Source: an uncultured Flavobacteriales bacterium (GTDB taxonomy: Bacteria > Bacteroidota > Bacteroidia > Flavobacteriales_D > Crocinitomicaceae). Taken from it: 64,000 nt of DNA. Of the stretch, positions 20,132 through 29,460 are shown piece after piece. The translations under genes and the position numbers were made by a program. The DNA lies in the NCBI GenBank assembly GCA_903945495.1, contig CAJAVU010000057.1, positions 62,001-126,000 of the forward strand, written 5' to 3'. The notes below the pieces were generated by a model. It ran no database searches and was not told the origin of the DNA. It saw only the letters and a list, made by a program, of their open reading frames with translations. Positions within the stretch are counted from its first letter, which is position 1. The number at the start of each line of letters is the position of its first letter.

Positions 20132-21340
20132 TTACCAATTCACTAAATCGACTTTCGTTAATTCAATTTCCACTTCTTTGTTGTCGATTAAAACGAGCAT
20201 TTTTAGTGTTTTTTGTTCTTCTGGAACGAAGCCATTTTGAATAATTGAACACCATTGGTCGGTAGTAAGGTTTCGGTAATCAACACCATTTGCTTCTAAA
20301 ATTTGAGTCCCCAATTGAATGCCTTTTTTACTTGCCGGTGAATTGATGAATACGTCACTGACAATGAGCTTGTTTTCTGAAATAAATGGACTAAAACCAA
20401 AACTTTCATTGGTATTGTGTACGAAAGGTTTTACAGGAATTAAAATAATTTCATTTACGCTCCAATCGATGATTACGCGGTAGTTTTTTAAAAATTTTGT
20501 TCCAAGAGTGCGTGAACCTTTTTCAAACGTTACGACATTGTTTGTTAGCGTCAAATCACCCAATTTCGTTGTTTCAATTAATGCCGTGAAATTGGTATCT
20601 GAAACGGCAGCACCGTAAAGCCCAGATCCAGAAGAACCGTATGATTTTGCTTCTTTAATCGTAGGATTTTTTTCTTTAATTGATGTGTAAACCACCTTTG
20701 AACTAGCGAAATAACCGTTCGATCCTGTATCAAATGTGACGTTCTTATCTTCAACGCCATTGTACGTGATATTTACGCGTGGAGTGAAGGATAAAGCTGG
20801 TGAAAAAGGTACATGAATAACAGAATCAGGAATTGTAAACGAGCTTCTTGTTTCACTGATTGTAATCACTTTTCGTTCGTAATCAATTTCCCAAACCGCT
20901 TCTTTCATCAAGTTGGCGCCAATTATTCCATCCGCATTTAAACATGCCAATACTTCGGATTTATTGAGATCGGCAACAGCAGCACCCGTTTGCTTGAAAC
21001 AAATGCCATTCAAATACATGTCCGGCATAACAACAAAATCCAATTCTTCTTTTACGCCTTGTGAATCGCCCGCTTTTTGAGAAACGACCGGTGTTAAGTT
21101 TAATTCAGCAGCTACTTCTTTCGAACATAAATTCGGCGCGCCTGTATCCACCAAGAAATCGTAGGTTTTCCCATTGATTGTTACAGTAACGATGATCAAA
21201 CCTAAACGCATTTCAAATGGAATCTCGGTTTTAAACGATGCTTGTTCAACAGAACCTTCTTTCAATAGTTTAAGAAGTTTAATAGAGCTACAACTTGAAA
21301 GAAATATAAGCATAACGCTTGAAAAGAGAAGTTTTTTCAT
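20132..21340 (-). CDS. Retropepsin-like aspartyl protease with C-terminal PDZ-like domain
   Basis: Two Asp-Thr/Ser-Gly motifs (DFLVDTGAPNLC, VTFDTGSNGYF) and PDZ-like FINSPASKKGIQLGTQILEANGVDY; lipobox MKKLLFSSVMLIFLSSCSS. Confidence 0.82.
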   Translation of the reverse strand: MKKLLFSSVMLIFLSSCSSIKLLKLLKEGSVEQASFKTEIPFEMRLGLIIVTVTINGKTYDFLVDTGAPNLCSKEVAAELNLTPVVSQKAGDSQGVKEELDFVVMPDMYLNGICFKQTGAAVADLNKSEVLACLNADGIIGANLMKEAVWEIDYERKVITISETRSSFTIPDSVIHVPFSPALSFTPRVNITYNGVEDKNVTFDTGSNGYFASSKVVYTSIKEKNPTIKEAKSYGSSGSGLYGAAVSDTNFTALIETTKLGDLTLTNNVVTFEKGSRTLGTKFLKNYRVIIDWSVNEIILIPVKPFVHNTNESFGFSPFISENKLIVSDVFINSPASKKGIQLGTQILEANGVDYRNLTTDQWCSIIQNGFVPEEQKTLKMLVLIDNKEVEIELTKVDLVNW

Positions 21341-21505
21341 GGATTATTTGGTTACAATTAGTTCGTTGAACGATTTCAAACGCTTTTAAAAATAGTAAAA
21401 ACTGGGAGTTAAACTGTTTCTCTGAAGTCATTCATACGTTAAAAAGTTCTTAAACTTTCGTCCTCGCATAGGTTTTCGCCTAACTTCACTTCACAAAATT
21501 GTAAA

Positions 21506-22300
21506 ATGAGTAAACCAGCCAAGTTTCTTTACGCACTGTTCATTTGTTTATCGAGCTTATTGCTTCAAGCACAAGAATCACCCATTAAATGGAAGAACAA
21601 TTCGTTTAATTTGAATGTAGATACAACTGCCTATAACAAGTCAAATGGTAAGGGATTTTCAACGAATTATTATCCTAATTCAACGAATGCCAGTTATACC
21701 TTTACGAATGTTGGTGAACATGTTACCTTTCTCGATACAACAGTTTTTTACAAACAATATATCTCAAAACCTGGGGAATCAAATCAGATTGATTTAAACT
21801 CGACACAGTTGTTTAATTATTATGCTGCTTTCCGAAAACAACGCGATACAACGATGTATGCGTATTTGCCATTTTATTACGAAGGAAAGATTTACCGTGA
21901 AAAACTGACGTTTGAACTAACATTTGGAAAAAGCAAATTGATTAAGTACGACAGTTTATTCATTGACGCAACAGAACGAGTAACGGATTTTTTGCGTTCG
22001 GATACCATTTCAGAATATCCTTCACTTCGTCTAACGTATTATTTTACGATTAAAAACACTACGAAAAAGCCAATTTTATGTACCAAAGATTTTGTAGCTT
22101 GGAATGATGCTCAGGCCTTGAGAAGTAATAATAATTATGTGGAAATTTCACCTGGACAAACGTATAAAATTCCAGTTCAATTGAACATGGATCGAAAGTA
22201 TCGCTTCCAAAGCTCCGGTAGAATTGAAGTGATATCTGAAGGTATTCGTGAAGAATTTCAATGTGAAATACGTTCGAAATATGAAGCAAAGAGAAATTAA
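21506..22300 (+). CDS. Hypothetical secreted protein
   Basis: Signal peptide MSKPAKFLYALFICLSSLLLQAQ; Ig-like beta-rich sequence. Confidence 0.7.
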   Translation: MSKPAKFLYALFICLSSLLLQAQESPIKWKNNSFNLNVDTTAYNKSNGKGFSTNYYPNSTNASYTFTNVGEHVTFLDTTVFYKQYISKPGESNQIDLNSTQLFNYYAAFRKQRDTTMYAYLPFYYEGKIYREKLTFELTFGKSKLIKYDSLFIDATERVTDFLRSDTISEYPSLRLTYYFTIKNTTKKPILCTKDFVAWNDAQALRSNNNYVEISPGQTYKIPVQLNMDRKYRFQSSGRIEVISEGIREEFQCEIRSKYEAKRN

Positions 22301-22314
22301 ATTACTTTAGAAGG

Positions 22315-22749
22315 ATGAACATCCAAGAAAACATTCAACGCTACATTGCGAGTCAAGTTGAGCCAAAACGCGCAGATATGCAAGGCTTGCATGAACAAAT
22401 TCTGGCTTTGCTGCCCAACTGTAAATTATGGTTTGAAGATGGCAAGAACGAAGAAGGGAAGGTAATTAGTAATCCGAATATTGGTTATGGCTCATATACG
22501 ATTCATTATGCCAATGGAAGTACTCGTGAATTTTTTCAAGTAGGATTGAGTGCCAATACCACTGGAATTTCAGTTTATTTGATGGGGATTCCAGACAAAA
22601 AATTCTTGATTCATAACTTTAAGGAAACAATCGGAAAAGCAAGTGTTACGGGCTATTGCATTAAATTCAAAAAATGTGCTGATATCAATTTGGATGTTCT
22701 TTCGAAGGCGATAATAGCAGCGGTTGAAATAACGGGTGAAATTGTATAA
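22315..22749 (+). CDS. DUF1801 (YdhG/YjbR-like) domain protein
   Basis: LHEQILALLPNCKLWFEDG...NPNIGYGSYTIHYANGSTREFFQVGLSANTTGISVYLMGI...IGKASVTGYCIKFKKCADINLDVL. Confidence 0.65.
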   Translation: MNIQENIQRYIASQVEPKRADMQGLHEQILALLPNCKLWFEDGKNEEGKVISNPNIGYGSYTIHYANGSTREFFQVGLSANTTGISVYLMGIPDKKFLIHNFKETIGKASVTGYCIKFKKCADINLDVLSKAIIAAVEITGEIV

Positions 22750-22853
22750 ATTATTAATTAGTTTTTACCACAGAGGCACGGAGAAAAATGAAAACACAGA
22801 GAGATTATTAATTAACATTTTTAACTAAATTGAGTTTCAATACTTATACATTC

Positions 22854-23690
22854 ATGCGCATACTTATCTTTCTTCTTTTAGCGAATGTCAGTTTTGGTCA
22901 AGTTTCGTCACGGAGAACTTCGCCAATTTTTTCTGAACCGATTGATTCATTAATCGTGGGCGATTGGTATTTGAAAGAAACGATTATTGAATCGAATTAT
23001 CAATACGATTCGATGACGACAATGCACAGGTTAGAAACCAACCAATACACGATTAAAATCACAGCAGATAGTATAGTTATACCGCACAAGGAACGATACT
23101 ACAAGCGATATGAAGGTTACAACTTTGAGATCGATGGCAATGTGATGAAGCTGTATTTCGGGAAAAAGAAAAAACGAAAACAAGTTGATTCACTCACGAT
23201 TGAACTTCTTGATTTTGAAGAAATGGTCTTGTCCAGTGAGGAGTATGTTAAATCGCCTTTGGGATTCGATGTCGTAAAGGTGAATTACCGCTATCAACGT
23301 TCGCCATCCGCAAAATACGATTCGCTTGTTTCTCATCTTATTGGAAATTGGGAATTAGCAAGCAATGAACCTATTCCTTTTAGATGGAAGGATTCCCTGA
23401 CAGAATTTCACTTGTATAAAAACGGTGAGCAGGATAGAACACTTAAACATTATTTATCCCTTTCATTTCAACGAAATACGAATGGAATAGGGATGAATTA
23501 TTCATATTCCCATTCAACACAAGACCTGGTTGTAGCTAGTGGTGTTTATCTTGGAAAAACACCAATGCTTATCGATCGTTTCAATCAATTACTTTATTTT
23601 TCTGGGAAAGAAACATTTGTGTATCAGTACACATTCATCGGTTCAAATGAATTGATCTTGAAGTTTGTGAAAACAATTGAAAGTGAATAG
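22854..23690 (+). CDS. Hypothetical secreted protein
   Basis: ATG at 22854 gives signal peptide MRILIFLLLANVSFGQ; the ORF-track start at 22830 is TTG. Confidence 0.65.
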   Translation: MRILIFLLLANVSFGQVSSRRTSPIFSEPIDSLIVGDWYLKETIIESNYQYDSMTTMHRLETNQYTIKITADSIVIPHKERYYKRYEGYNFEIDGNVMKLYFGKKKKRKQVDSLTIELLDFEEMVLSSEEYVKSPLGFDVVKVNYRYQRSPSAKYDSLVSHLIGNWELASNEPIPFRWKDSLTEFHLYKNGEQDRTLKHYLSLSFQRNTNGIGMNYSYSHSTQDLVVASGVYLGKTPMLIDRFNQLLYFSGKETFVYQYTFIGSNELILKFVKTIESE

Positions 23691-23710
23691 GATTGAGCAA
23701 TTCAATTGAA

Positions 23711-23835
23711 AACCACATAGTGACATAGTGCTAAGAAGTTTAAAGAAACGCATAGCTAAATTTACTTGTAAATGTTCAACTGATGTAATCTTGCGGGAGT
23801 GCGCGTCAAATTCCTATTATGTGCCTATGTGGTTA
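23711..23835. repeat. Short element with imperfect terminal inverted repeats AACCACATAG...
   Basis: Left AACCACATAGTGACATAGTG; right TATTATGTGCCTATGTGGTT (reverse complement AACCACATAGGCACATAATA), 16/20 matched. Confidence 0.6.
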
Positions 23836-23978
23836 AATCAAAGGTTTTTTTTATCTACATAAATCTCGAATGGTAGTGCACATTTACCCTTCAAAACTGC
23901 TATCTTTGACAGGATTTCGTAGCTTGCTTCACTCAAAGTTTAACTTCCAAGTGAAAAGTTCCGAAGAAAGATTCAGAA

Positions 23979-25427
23979 GTGGAAAATAAAGAACTGACGT
24001 GGACAGTTTGTCTCGATTGTCAAGGAAGCGGAAAAAGAAACGGGAAAATCACCAAAAATGAACGTTACCGTTATCAACTTGAGCGTGATGCGTTTGAAAA
24101 ATCGAATCAGCAAGGTTCCGCGCCTGTTCCTCCAAAAGGGCAATTAGTCACTTGTTCATTTTGCAATGGTTCAGGATTGCGCAGTTCAGAAACAAATCCA
24201 CCAGCAGATTCAACAAAATTCCCGCACATTGCAATTATTGGCGGCGGAATTGGGGGAGTGGCATTAGCAGTTGCTTGCCTTCACCGCGGAATTCCGTTTA
24301 CCTTGTTTGAGCGCGACGCAAGTTTTGCAGATCGATCTCAAGGATATGGACTTACCTTGCAACAAGCGAGTAAAGCCATCGAAGGATTTGGATTGTTTAA
24401 ACTCGATAAAGGTTTGGTTTCCAAGTGGCATGTCGTTCATAATCCGGAAGGAAAAGTAGTTGGAGAATGGGGCGCAAAAAAATGGTTGGATCCAAACGAA
24501 CAAGCCTATTCAAAGAAAACGAATGTTCACATTGCACGTCAATCCTTGCGTTTGGCGATGTTGGAACAATTGCACAATCATCCATCTGTTCAGTGGGGAC
24601 ATCAATTAATTGATTTCAATGAACTTCCTGATAAACGTTTTGAATTGCACTTTCAAGCCGATGGTGAGATGAAGCATGTTACTGCTGATATGGTCGTTGG
24701 TGCCGATGGAATTCGCAGTGTTGTTCGCAAGCAATTAATCGGAGAAGAACGAACACCAATGCGCTATTTAGGTTGTATTGTGATTTTGGGAATTTGTAGC
24801 CTGGAAGCATTGAAACACTTGAATGATCCTTTGTTGAATGCTGAAACTGTTTTTCAAACGGCCAATGGTCACGAACGCATTTATGTGATGCCATTTTCCA
24901 AAGAAGAAGTGATGTGGCAGTTGAGTTTCCCAATCGACGAAGCTGAAGCAAAAGCATTGAGCGAAAAAGGGGTGAAGGCCTTGAAAGAAGAAGCAATTCG
25001 TCGAACGCCTTGGCACAGTCCAATTCCAGAAATGGTTCAAGCTTCTCCAGAAACACTTATTTCTGGTTATCCAGCTTATGATAGAGAAATTTTAACGAGT
25101 ACAAATTTTTCAAACGCAGGTGCAGCAACCTTAATTGGTGACGCGGCACATCCAATGAGTCCGTTCAAAGGCCAAGGAGCCAATCAAGCCTTGCTGGATG
25201 CTTTGATCTTAGCGCGAATGGTTTACAAGGAATGCGTAACATCTGATAAATGGAAAGAAGATGGTTTGCGCACAACTGTATTGGAATCCTTTGAAGAAGC
25301 AATGCTCGAGCGTAGCGCACCAAAAGTACGCGATTCGGCAGCTGCAGCAGAATTTTTGCACACAGATGTCGTTTTGTTGGAAGGCAATGAGACACGCGGT
25401 GGGCGATTTAAGAGAACATTGGAGTAG
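23979..25427 (+). CDS. FAD-dependent monooxygenase with N-terminal DnaJ-type CxxCxGxG zinc-binding-like module
   Basis: CLDCQGSGKRNG...VTCSFCNGSGLRS then Rossmann IAIIGGGIGGVALAVACLHRGIPFTLFERD, DMVVGADGIRSVVR, LIGDAAHPMSPFKGQGANQALLDA. GTG start. Confidence 0.88.
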   Translation: MENKELTWTVCLDCQGSGKRNGKITKNERYRYQLERDAFEKSNQQGSAPVPPKGQLVTCSFCNGSGLRSSETNPPADSTKFPHIAIIGGGIGGVALAVACLHRGIPFTLFERDASFADRSQGYGLTLQQASKAIEGFGLFKLDKGLVSKWHVVHNPEGKVVGEWGAKKWLDPNEQAYSKKTNVHIARQSLRLAMLEQLHNHPSVQWGHQLIDFNELPDKRFELHFQADGEMKHVTADMVVGADGIRSVVRKQLIGEERTPMRYLGCIVILGICSLEALKHLNDPLLNAETVFQTANGHERIYVMPFSKEEVMWQLSFPIDEAEAKALSEKGVKALKEEAIRRTPWHSPIPEMVQASPETLISGYPAYDREILTSTNFSNAGAATLIGDAAHPMSPFKGQGANQALLDALILARMVYKECVTSDKWKEDGLRTTVLESFEEAMLERSAPKVRDSAAAAEFLHTDVVLLEGNETRGGRFKRTLE

Positions 25428-25582
25428 AAGTTAGAGATAGAGGATAGAACTAGTGGATAGAATTTAGGCCGTCAATAAGGAAGATGTTTGAGTTGATTCT
25501 TTCTTTGCAATAATTTTCTTAGTTTTGAGTAGTGCAAGTGCAGAAAAACCTGCGATTTAATACATGCTAAACAGTTTTAAAA

Positions 25583-26554
25583 ATGAAAAATATCCTTACA
25601 ATCTTTACATTATTCTTGACAGTTGTCAGTTTTGGACAAAGTTCAGAAGAATACTTAAAAAGTGGAATTGCCAAGCACAAACAACAAGATTACAAAGGTG
25701 CGATTAAAGAATACGACAAGGCAATTAAGGAGGATAAAACCAATAAAGATGCTTTTTACAACAAAGGAGCATGTGAACTGGCCTTGAATGATTTTAAAGG
25801 TGCAATGGCCGATTTTAATTCAACTATTGAATTGGATTCAAAATACGTGAGAGCATATTACAGTCGCGCGACAGTGTATGTGAGTCAAGAAAAATATAAA
25901 GAATCATTGCCGGATTTAGATAAAACGATAGAATTGGACCCAGAATTTCCCAATGCATTGACTTTGCGTGGACAAATTAGAGCACAAACAGGAAACAAAG
26001 GAGGAGCATGTGAAGATTTTCAATTGGCGAAGGAAAATGGTGACAAACAGGCCGATAAGTACTTAACACAATTTTGTGGCAATGAACAATTGGCGGGTGA
26101 ATCGTTGATGTTGGATTGGCCAGAAAGTGAAAACTGGAAATTAGGCAGTAGCCAAGATAACGAACAAATGGCGATGTTGGAGTTGATTCATTCCGATGAA
26201 ACATTAGAAAATTGGACAGAATTTGGATGCATGATGTCAATTAAAGGCGCTAAAAATATTCCGATGGACCAAGCAATGAACTTGATGTATGATCAAGCGA
26301 AAAAGCTGTCACCTAAAGCAGTTCTTACGTTTATTGAAAAAGATGAAACCGCTGAATATCCATGGATTATTTTCACAATTGAATCACCAAGTTTTAAGAA
26401 CGACAAAAAACCTGAATCACAATTGTGGTATGTTGTGCAAGGAAAAACGGCACTTTACACAAACTTTCGTGCAGTGAAAGAAGCAACAGTTCCAAAAGAA
26501 TTAAAAGAAAAATGGACTGCTTTCTTTAAAACAGGGAAAATTGTCAATCAGTAA
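25583..26554 (+). CDS. Secreted tetratricopeptide repeat protein
   Basis: Signal peptide MKNILTIFTLFLTVVSFGQ; TPR motifs (AIKEYDKAIKEDKTNKDAFYNKGACELALNDFKGAMADFNSTIELDSKYVRAYYSRA). Confidence 0.85.
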   Translation: MKNILTIFTLFLTVVSFGQSSEEYLKSGIAKHKQQDYKGAIKEYDKAIKEDKTNKDAFYNKGACELALNDFKGAMADFNSTIELDSKYVRAYYSRATVYVSQEKYKESLPDLDKTIELDPEFPNALTLRGQIRAQTGNKGGACEDFQLAKENGDKQADKYLTQFCGNEQLAGESLMLDWPESENWKLGSSQDNEQMAMLELIHSDETLENWTEFGCMMSIKGAKNIPMDQAMNLMYDQAKKLSPKAVLTFIEKDETAEYPWIIFTIESPSFKNDKKPESQLWYVVQGKTALYTNFRAVKEATVPKELKEKWTAFFKTGKIVNQ

Positions 26555-26559
26555 ATAAG

Positions 26560-27177
26560 ATGCTACAAATGAGAACAAATTCCATTCATTTATTTTTGCT
26601 CTTGCTGGTAGTTTTTTCGTCTTGTTCGACCAATTCCACGGATGAGTCTGCGAAAAAAGATACAAGAACCCATTTTAAAATTGGAGAGAAGGAATGGTTG
26701 ATTGAATTGCCGAATAATTACGTTTCGTTTGCCAATATACCTGATACCATTGAGCACAACAATATGTGTGGTAAGTACTCAAAAACAACCACAATACAGA
26801 TTTTAAAACTTCGAGAAAAAGATACGCTTTGGAAGGATCCCTTACCAAACAGCTTGTATGTGTTTTTAGTACCACAAGAAGGTATGAAAACAACGAAAAA
26901 AGCGTGTGTAAAAGATATGATAGAAGGCTATGCTGGATTTATTTCAATCAATGGTGATTATCGTTATGAACACAAGGAATCAGAAGTTCAACTAGATGGT
27001 GTTCCATTTTCACTTGTAGAGAATTCTTTAATTGATTCAACGGGAAAGTGGTCTCACGGAGATTTGCAATTCATTGGAATCGTTTCAAAGCATTGGATGC
27101 AAATACAATTGAGTTTCAATTCAACCACCGAGCGCGACAAATTGAAGGCGTTGGTGTTGAAGTCGGAGTTTGAATAG
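26560..27177 (+). CDS. Putative lipoprotein, hypothetical
   Basis: LFLLLLVVFSSCSTNSTDES lipobox. Confidence 0.72.
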   Translation: MLQMRTNSIHLFLLLLVVFSSCSTNSTDESAKKDTRTHFKIGEKEWLIELPNNYVSFANIPDTIEHNNMCGKYSKTTTIQILKLREKDTLWKDPLPNSLYVFLVPQEGMKTTKKACVKDMIEGYAGFISINGDYRYEHKESEVQLDGVPFSLVENSLIDSTGKWSHGDLQFIGIVSKHWMQIQLSFNSTTERDKLKALVLKSEFE

Positions 27178-27205
27178 ATATTCGTGCAAAAAAATAAAAT
27201 CTATC

Positions 27206-27278
27206 CAGCTCCGTAGGAGCGACATCCCAATAACAGTAATCAACACAAACGAATCAAAAACCCTAGCGGGGTGGTATC
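27206..27278. repeat. Short dispersed-type palindromic elements (AGCTCCGTAGGAGCGACAT and CCCTAGCGGGGTGGTATC)
   Basis: Two GC-rich mini-palindromes in one intergenic gap, of a kind I recall as recurrent in Bacteroidota genomes; copy number not checked. Confidence 0.45.
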
Positions 27279-27289
27279 AATAACAACAC

Positions 27290-27736
27290 ATGAGTAAATT
27301 AAAGTCAGTATTCAACGTTCTTGTATGGTTAACATCCATACTGTTGGTCCTGCTAGCTTTTTTCTTATTGTTCATCTTTTTCATGAAAATTGTGTGTTGG
27401 CTAGAAACGGATTATCCGATAAGCCGAGGTTCAATGCTTATTTTAGGTTTGTTAAGTGCGTGCTTGTTAATTCGAAATAAATTGAGTTTTATTCTACTAG
27501 TGTTTGTTGCAATCGGAAGTATAGCTTACCAATTTGCGAATTTTCACTTCAGCGGTTACACTTTTGTTGATTTCACAGCATCATTAAAACCGTGGTACCA
27601 TTCGAATCAAAAAACATTGATGAGTTTACCTCCTTTAACGTATCTTTTTATTCTGTTTTTAGCCGTTTTACCTACCACTTGGAAATTGTATTTTGCAAGA
27701 ACAGAAAAAGTTAACGAATTACTGGATGTATTTTGA
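27290..27736 (+). CDS. Hypothetical membrane protein
   Basis: 148-aa ORF with four hydrophobic segments. Confidence 0.65.
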   Translation: MSKLKSVFNVLVWLTSILLVLLAFFLLFIFFMKIVCWLETDYPISRGSMLILGLLSACLLIRNKLSFILLVFVAIGSIAYQFANFHFSGYTFVDFTASLKPWYHSNQKTLMSLPPLTYLFILFLAVLPTTWKLYFARTEKVNELLDVF

Positions 27737-27830
27737 TTCTGATGGAAAGAATAGAAAATATGATGTAAAAAAAATCCCTCAATTACAGGATTTTCTAAAT
27801 TCTAATTCTATCTTCTTACGCCGAAGCGGA

Positions 27831-27914
27831 CTCGGCTCTCGGTTCTCGGTTCTCGACTCTCGACTCTCGGTTCTCGACTCTCGACTCTCGGTTCTAGCTT
27901 CTAATTTCTAGCTC
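27831..27914. repeat. Heptamer array CTCGRYT, about 12 units, decaying into the 3' end of the proline dehydrogenase gene
   Basis: ctcggct ctcggtt ctcggtt ctcgact ctcgact ctcggtt ctcgact ctcgact ctcggtt ctagctt ctaattt ctagctc. Confidence 0.93.
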
Positions 27915-29070
27915 TACGATTCCGTTCCTTCATAATCAATGACAACTCGCGTCCTGTTTGACCAGCAACCGAAGTGTTTTCATCGGCACGGCGTAGGAGG
28001 TAAGGCATGACTTCTTTGATTGGACCGTAAGGAACATATTTCGCAACATTATAGCCTAAATGCGACACGTTGTATGAAATGTGATCACTCATTCCCAATA
28101 ATTGAGCAAAGTAAATGCGTTTGTCGTCTTTCGAAATGTTGTGTTTTTCCATGACTTGCGCCAAAACTTCCGCACTTTGTTCGTTGTGAGATCCAGCACA
28201 CAAGGCCAAGGTATCAATGTTTTCAACGATTAATTCCAATGCTGCATTGAAATCGTTGTCACATGCCGCTTTATCTGGTTGAATAGGCGAAGCATATCCT
28301 TTTTGAGTTGCACGATCACGTTCTTTTTCCATGTAAGCACCACGCACCAATTTGATTCCGTAGTGAATATTGTTTTTACGCGCCACAGCTATTTCTTGTG
28401 TTAAATACACCAAACGATCGTGACGATACATTTGTAAAGTATTGTATACAATCGCCCGTTTTTTGTTGTATTTCAACATCATGTCCAAGGTAATACGGTC
28501 AATCGTATCTTGAATCCATGTTTCTTCAGCGTCTATAAATACAGGAACATCATTGTCATGCGCTGCTTTACAGATTTTATCGATGCGGTCAATTGTATGT
28601 GTTAATTCCAATTTTTCCAAGTCACTCAATTCTGTTTTCGGGTCATTCGCTTTTTCAAGAATGGCAAAACGTGAAATACCAGTCACTTTGAATACGGCAA
28701 ATGGAATCTTTGGATCTTTTTTCGCAGCGTGAATCGTATCAATGATTTCTTGCACAGTTGCATCGAAATCTTCATCGCTTGTTTTTCCTTCAATCGAATA
28801 ATCAAGGATGGTTCCAACACCATATTTCGCTAACAAATCAATCGTTGGCTTACATTCTGGAATCGTTTCACCACCACAAAATTGCTTGAAGATCGTTTTT
28901 TTGATAATGCCTTTAATTGGCAAACCAACGTTTAAGGCAGTGTTAGTAGACCATTTACCAACTTTAACCATTGTTGGACTACCAATGATTTTAAACAACC
29001 AATAGGCTCTGCTCAAATCAGCATTCGATTTGCTTTTGAATGCTATTTCTGTATTATCGAAAGAAATCAT
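27901..29070 (-). CDS. Proline dehydrogenase family protein
   Basis: DYSIEGKTSDEDFDATVQEI, VFIDAEETWIQDTID, YGIKLVRGAYMEKERDRA, AGSHNEQSAEV, YVPYGPIKEVMPYLLRRADENTSVAGQTGREL. Confidence 0.93.
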   Translation of the reverse strand: MISFDNTEIAFKSKSNADLSRAYWLFKIIGSPTMVKVGKWSTNTALNVGLPIKGIIKKTIFKQFCGGETIPECKPTIDLLAKYGVGTILDYSIEGKTSDEDFDATVQEIIDTIHAAKKDPKIPFAVFKVTGISRFAILEKANDPKTELSDLEKLELTHTIDRIDKICKAAHDNDVPVFIDAEETWIQDTIDRITLDMMLKYNKKRAIVYNTLQMYRHDRLVYLTQEIAVARKNNIHYGIKLVRGAYMEKERDRATQKGYASPIQPDKAACDNDFNAALELIVENIDTLALCAGSHNEQSAEVLAQVMEKHNISKDDKRIYFAQLLGMSDHISYNVSHLGYNVAKYVPYGPIKEVMPYLLRRADENTSVAGQTGRELSLIMKERNRRARN

Positions 29071-29460
29071 AGTGTAAAATTAATTTGTTTTGGTAGATAT
29101 GGTGCTTAATTATTCATTTTTTCTTTTTTGCTTGATCAAAAAAGAAACAAAAAAATCAAGGCTGTGACCTCGAAGAAGAAACGAAGTTAAAACCTTCCTC
29201 GAAAACATACGCATTCTTTCACATGTTCACCCCAAACTCCTCCTTTGTCGTCAAACACGGGGTTCACATTTGCTTCAGAATTGCTTGTTTTCTTTCGGTT
29301 GTTTTCAAGGCCGAATGCTCGAAATGCTACGCATCAATCAAATCATTTAAAAGAAATTAGACGCACATGTCCTGAGATTGCATTTGTAGGAAACTCCGTT
29401 GACTGAGGTTCTCGAAGGCAACATTTTATCTTTATCTGCGCGATATACGTCGAGGCAGGA

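Noticed and set aside
24264-25395. Antisense ORFs over the FAD monooxygenase
   Set aside because: The sense frame has complete motif support; the antisense translations lack any family features.
27693-27911. ORF of 72 aa ending RFSVLDSRLSVLDSRLSVLASNF
   Set aside because: Overlaps the upstream membrane-protein gene, and its C-terminus is only the translated CTCGRYT array.
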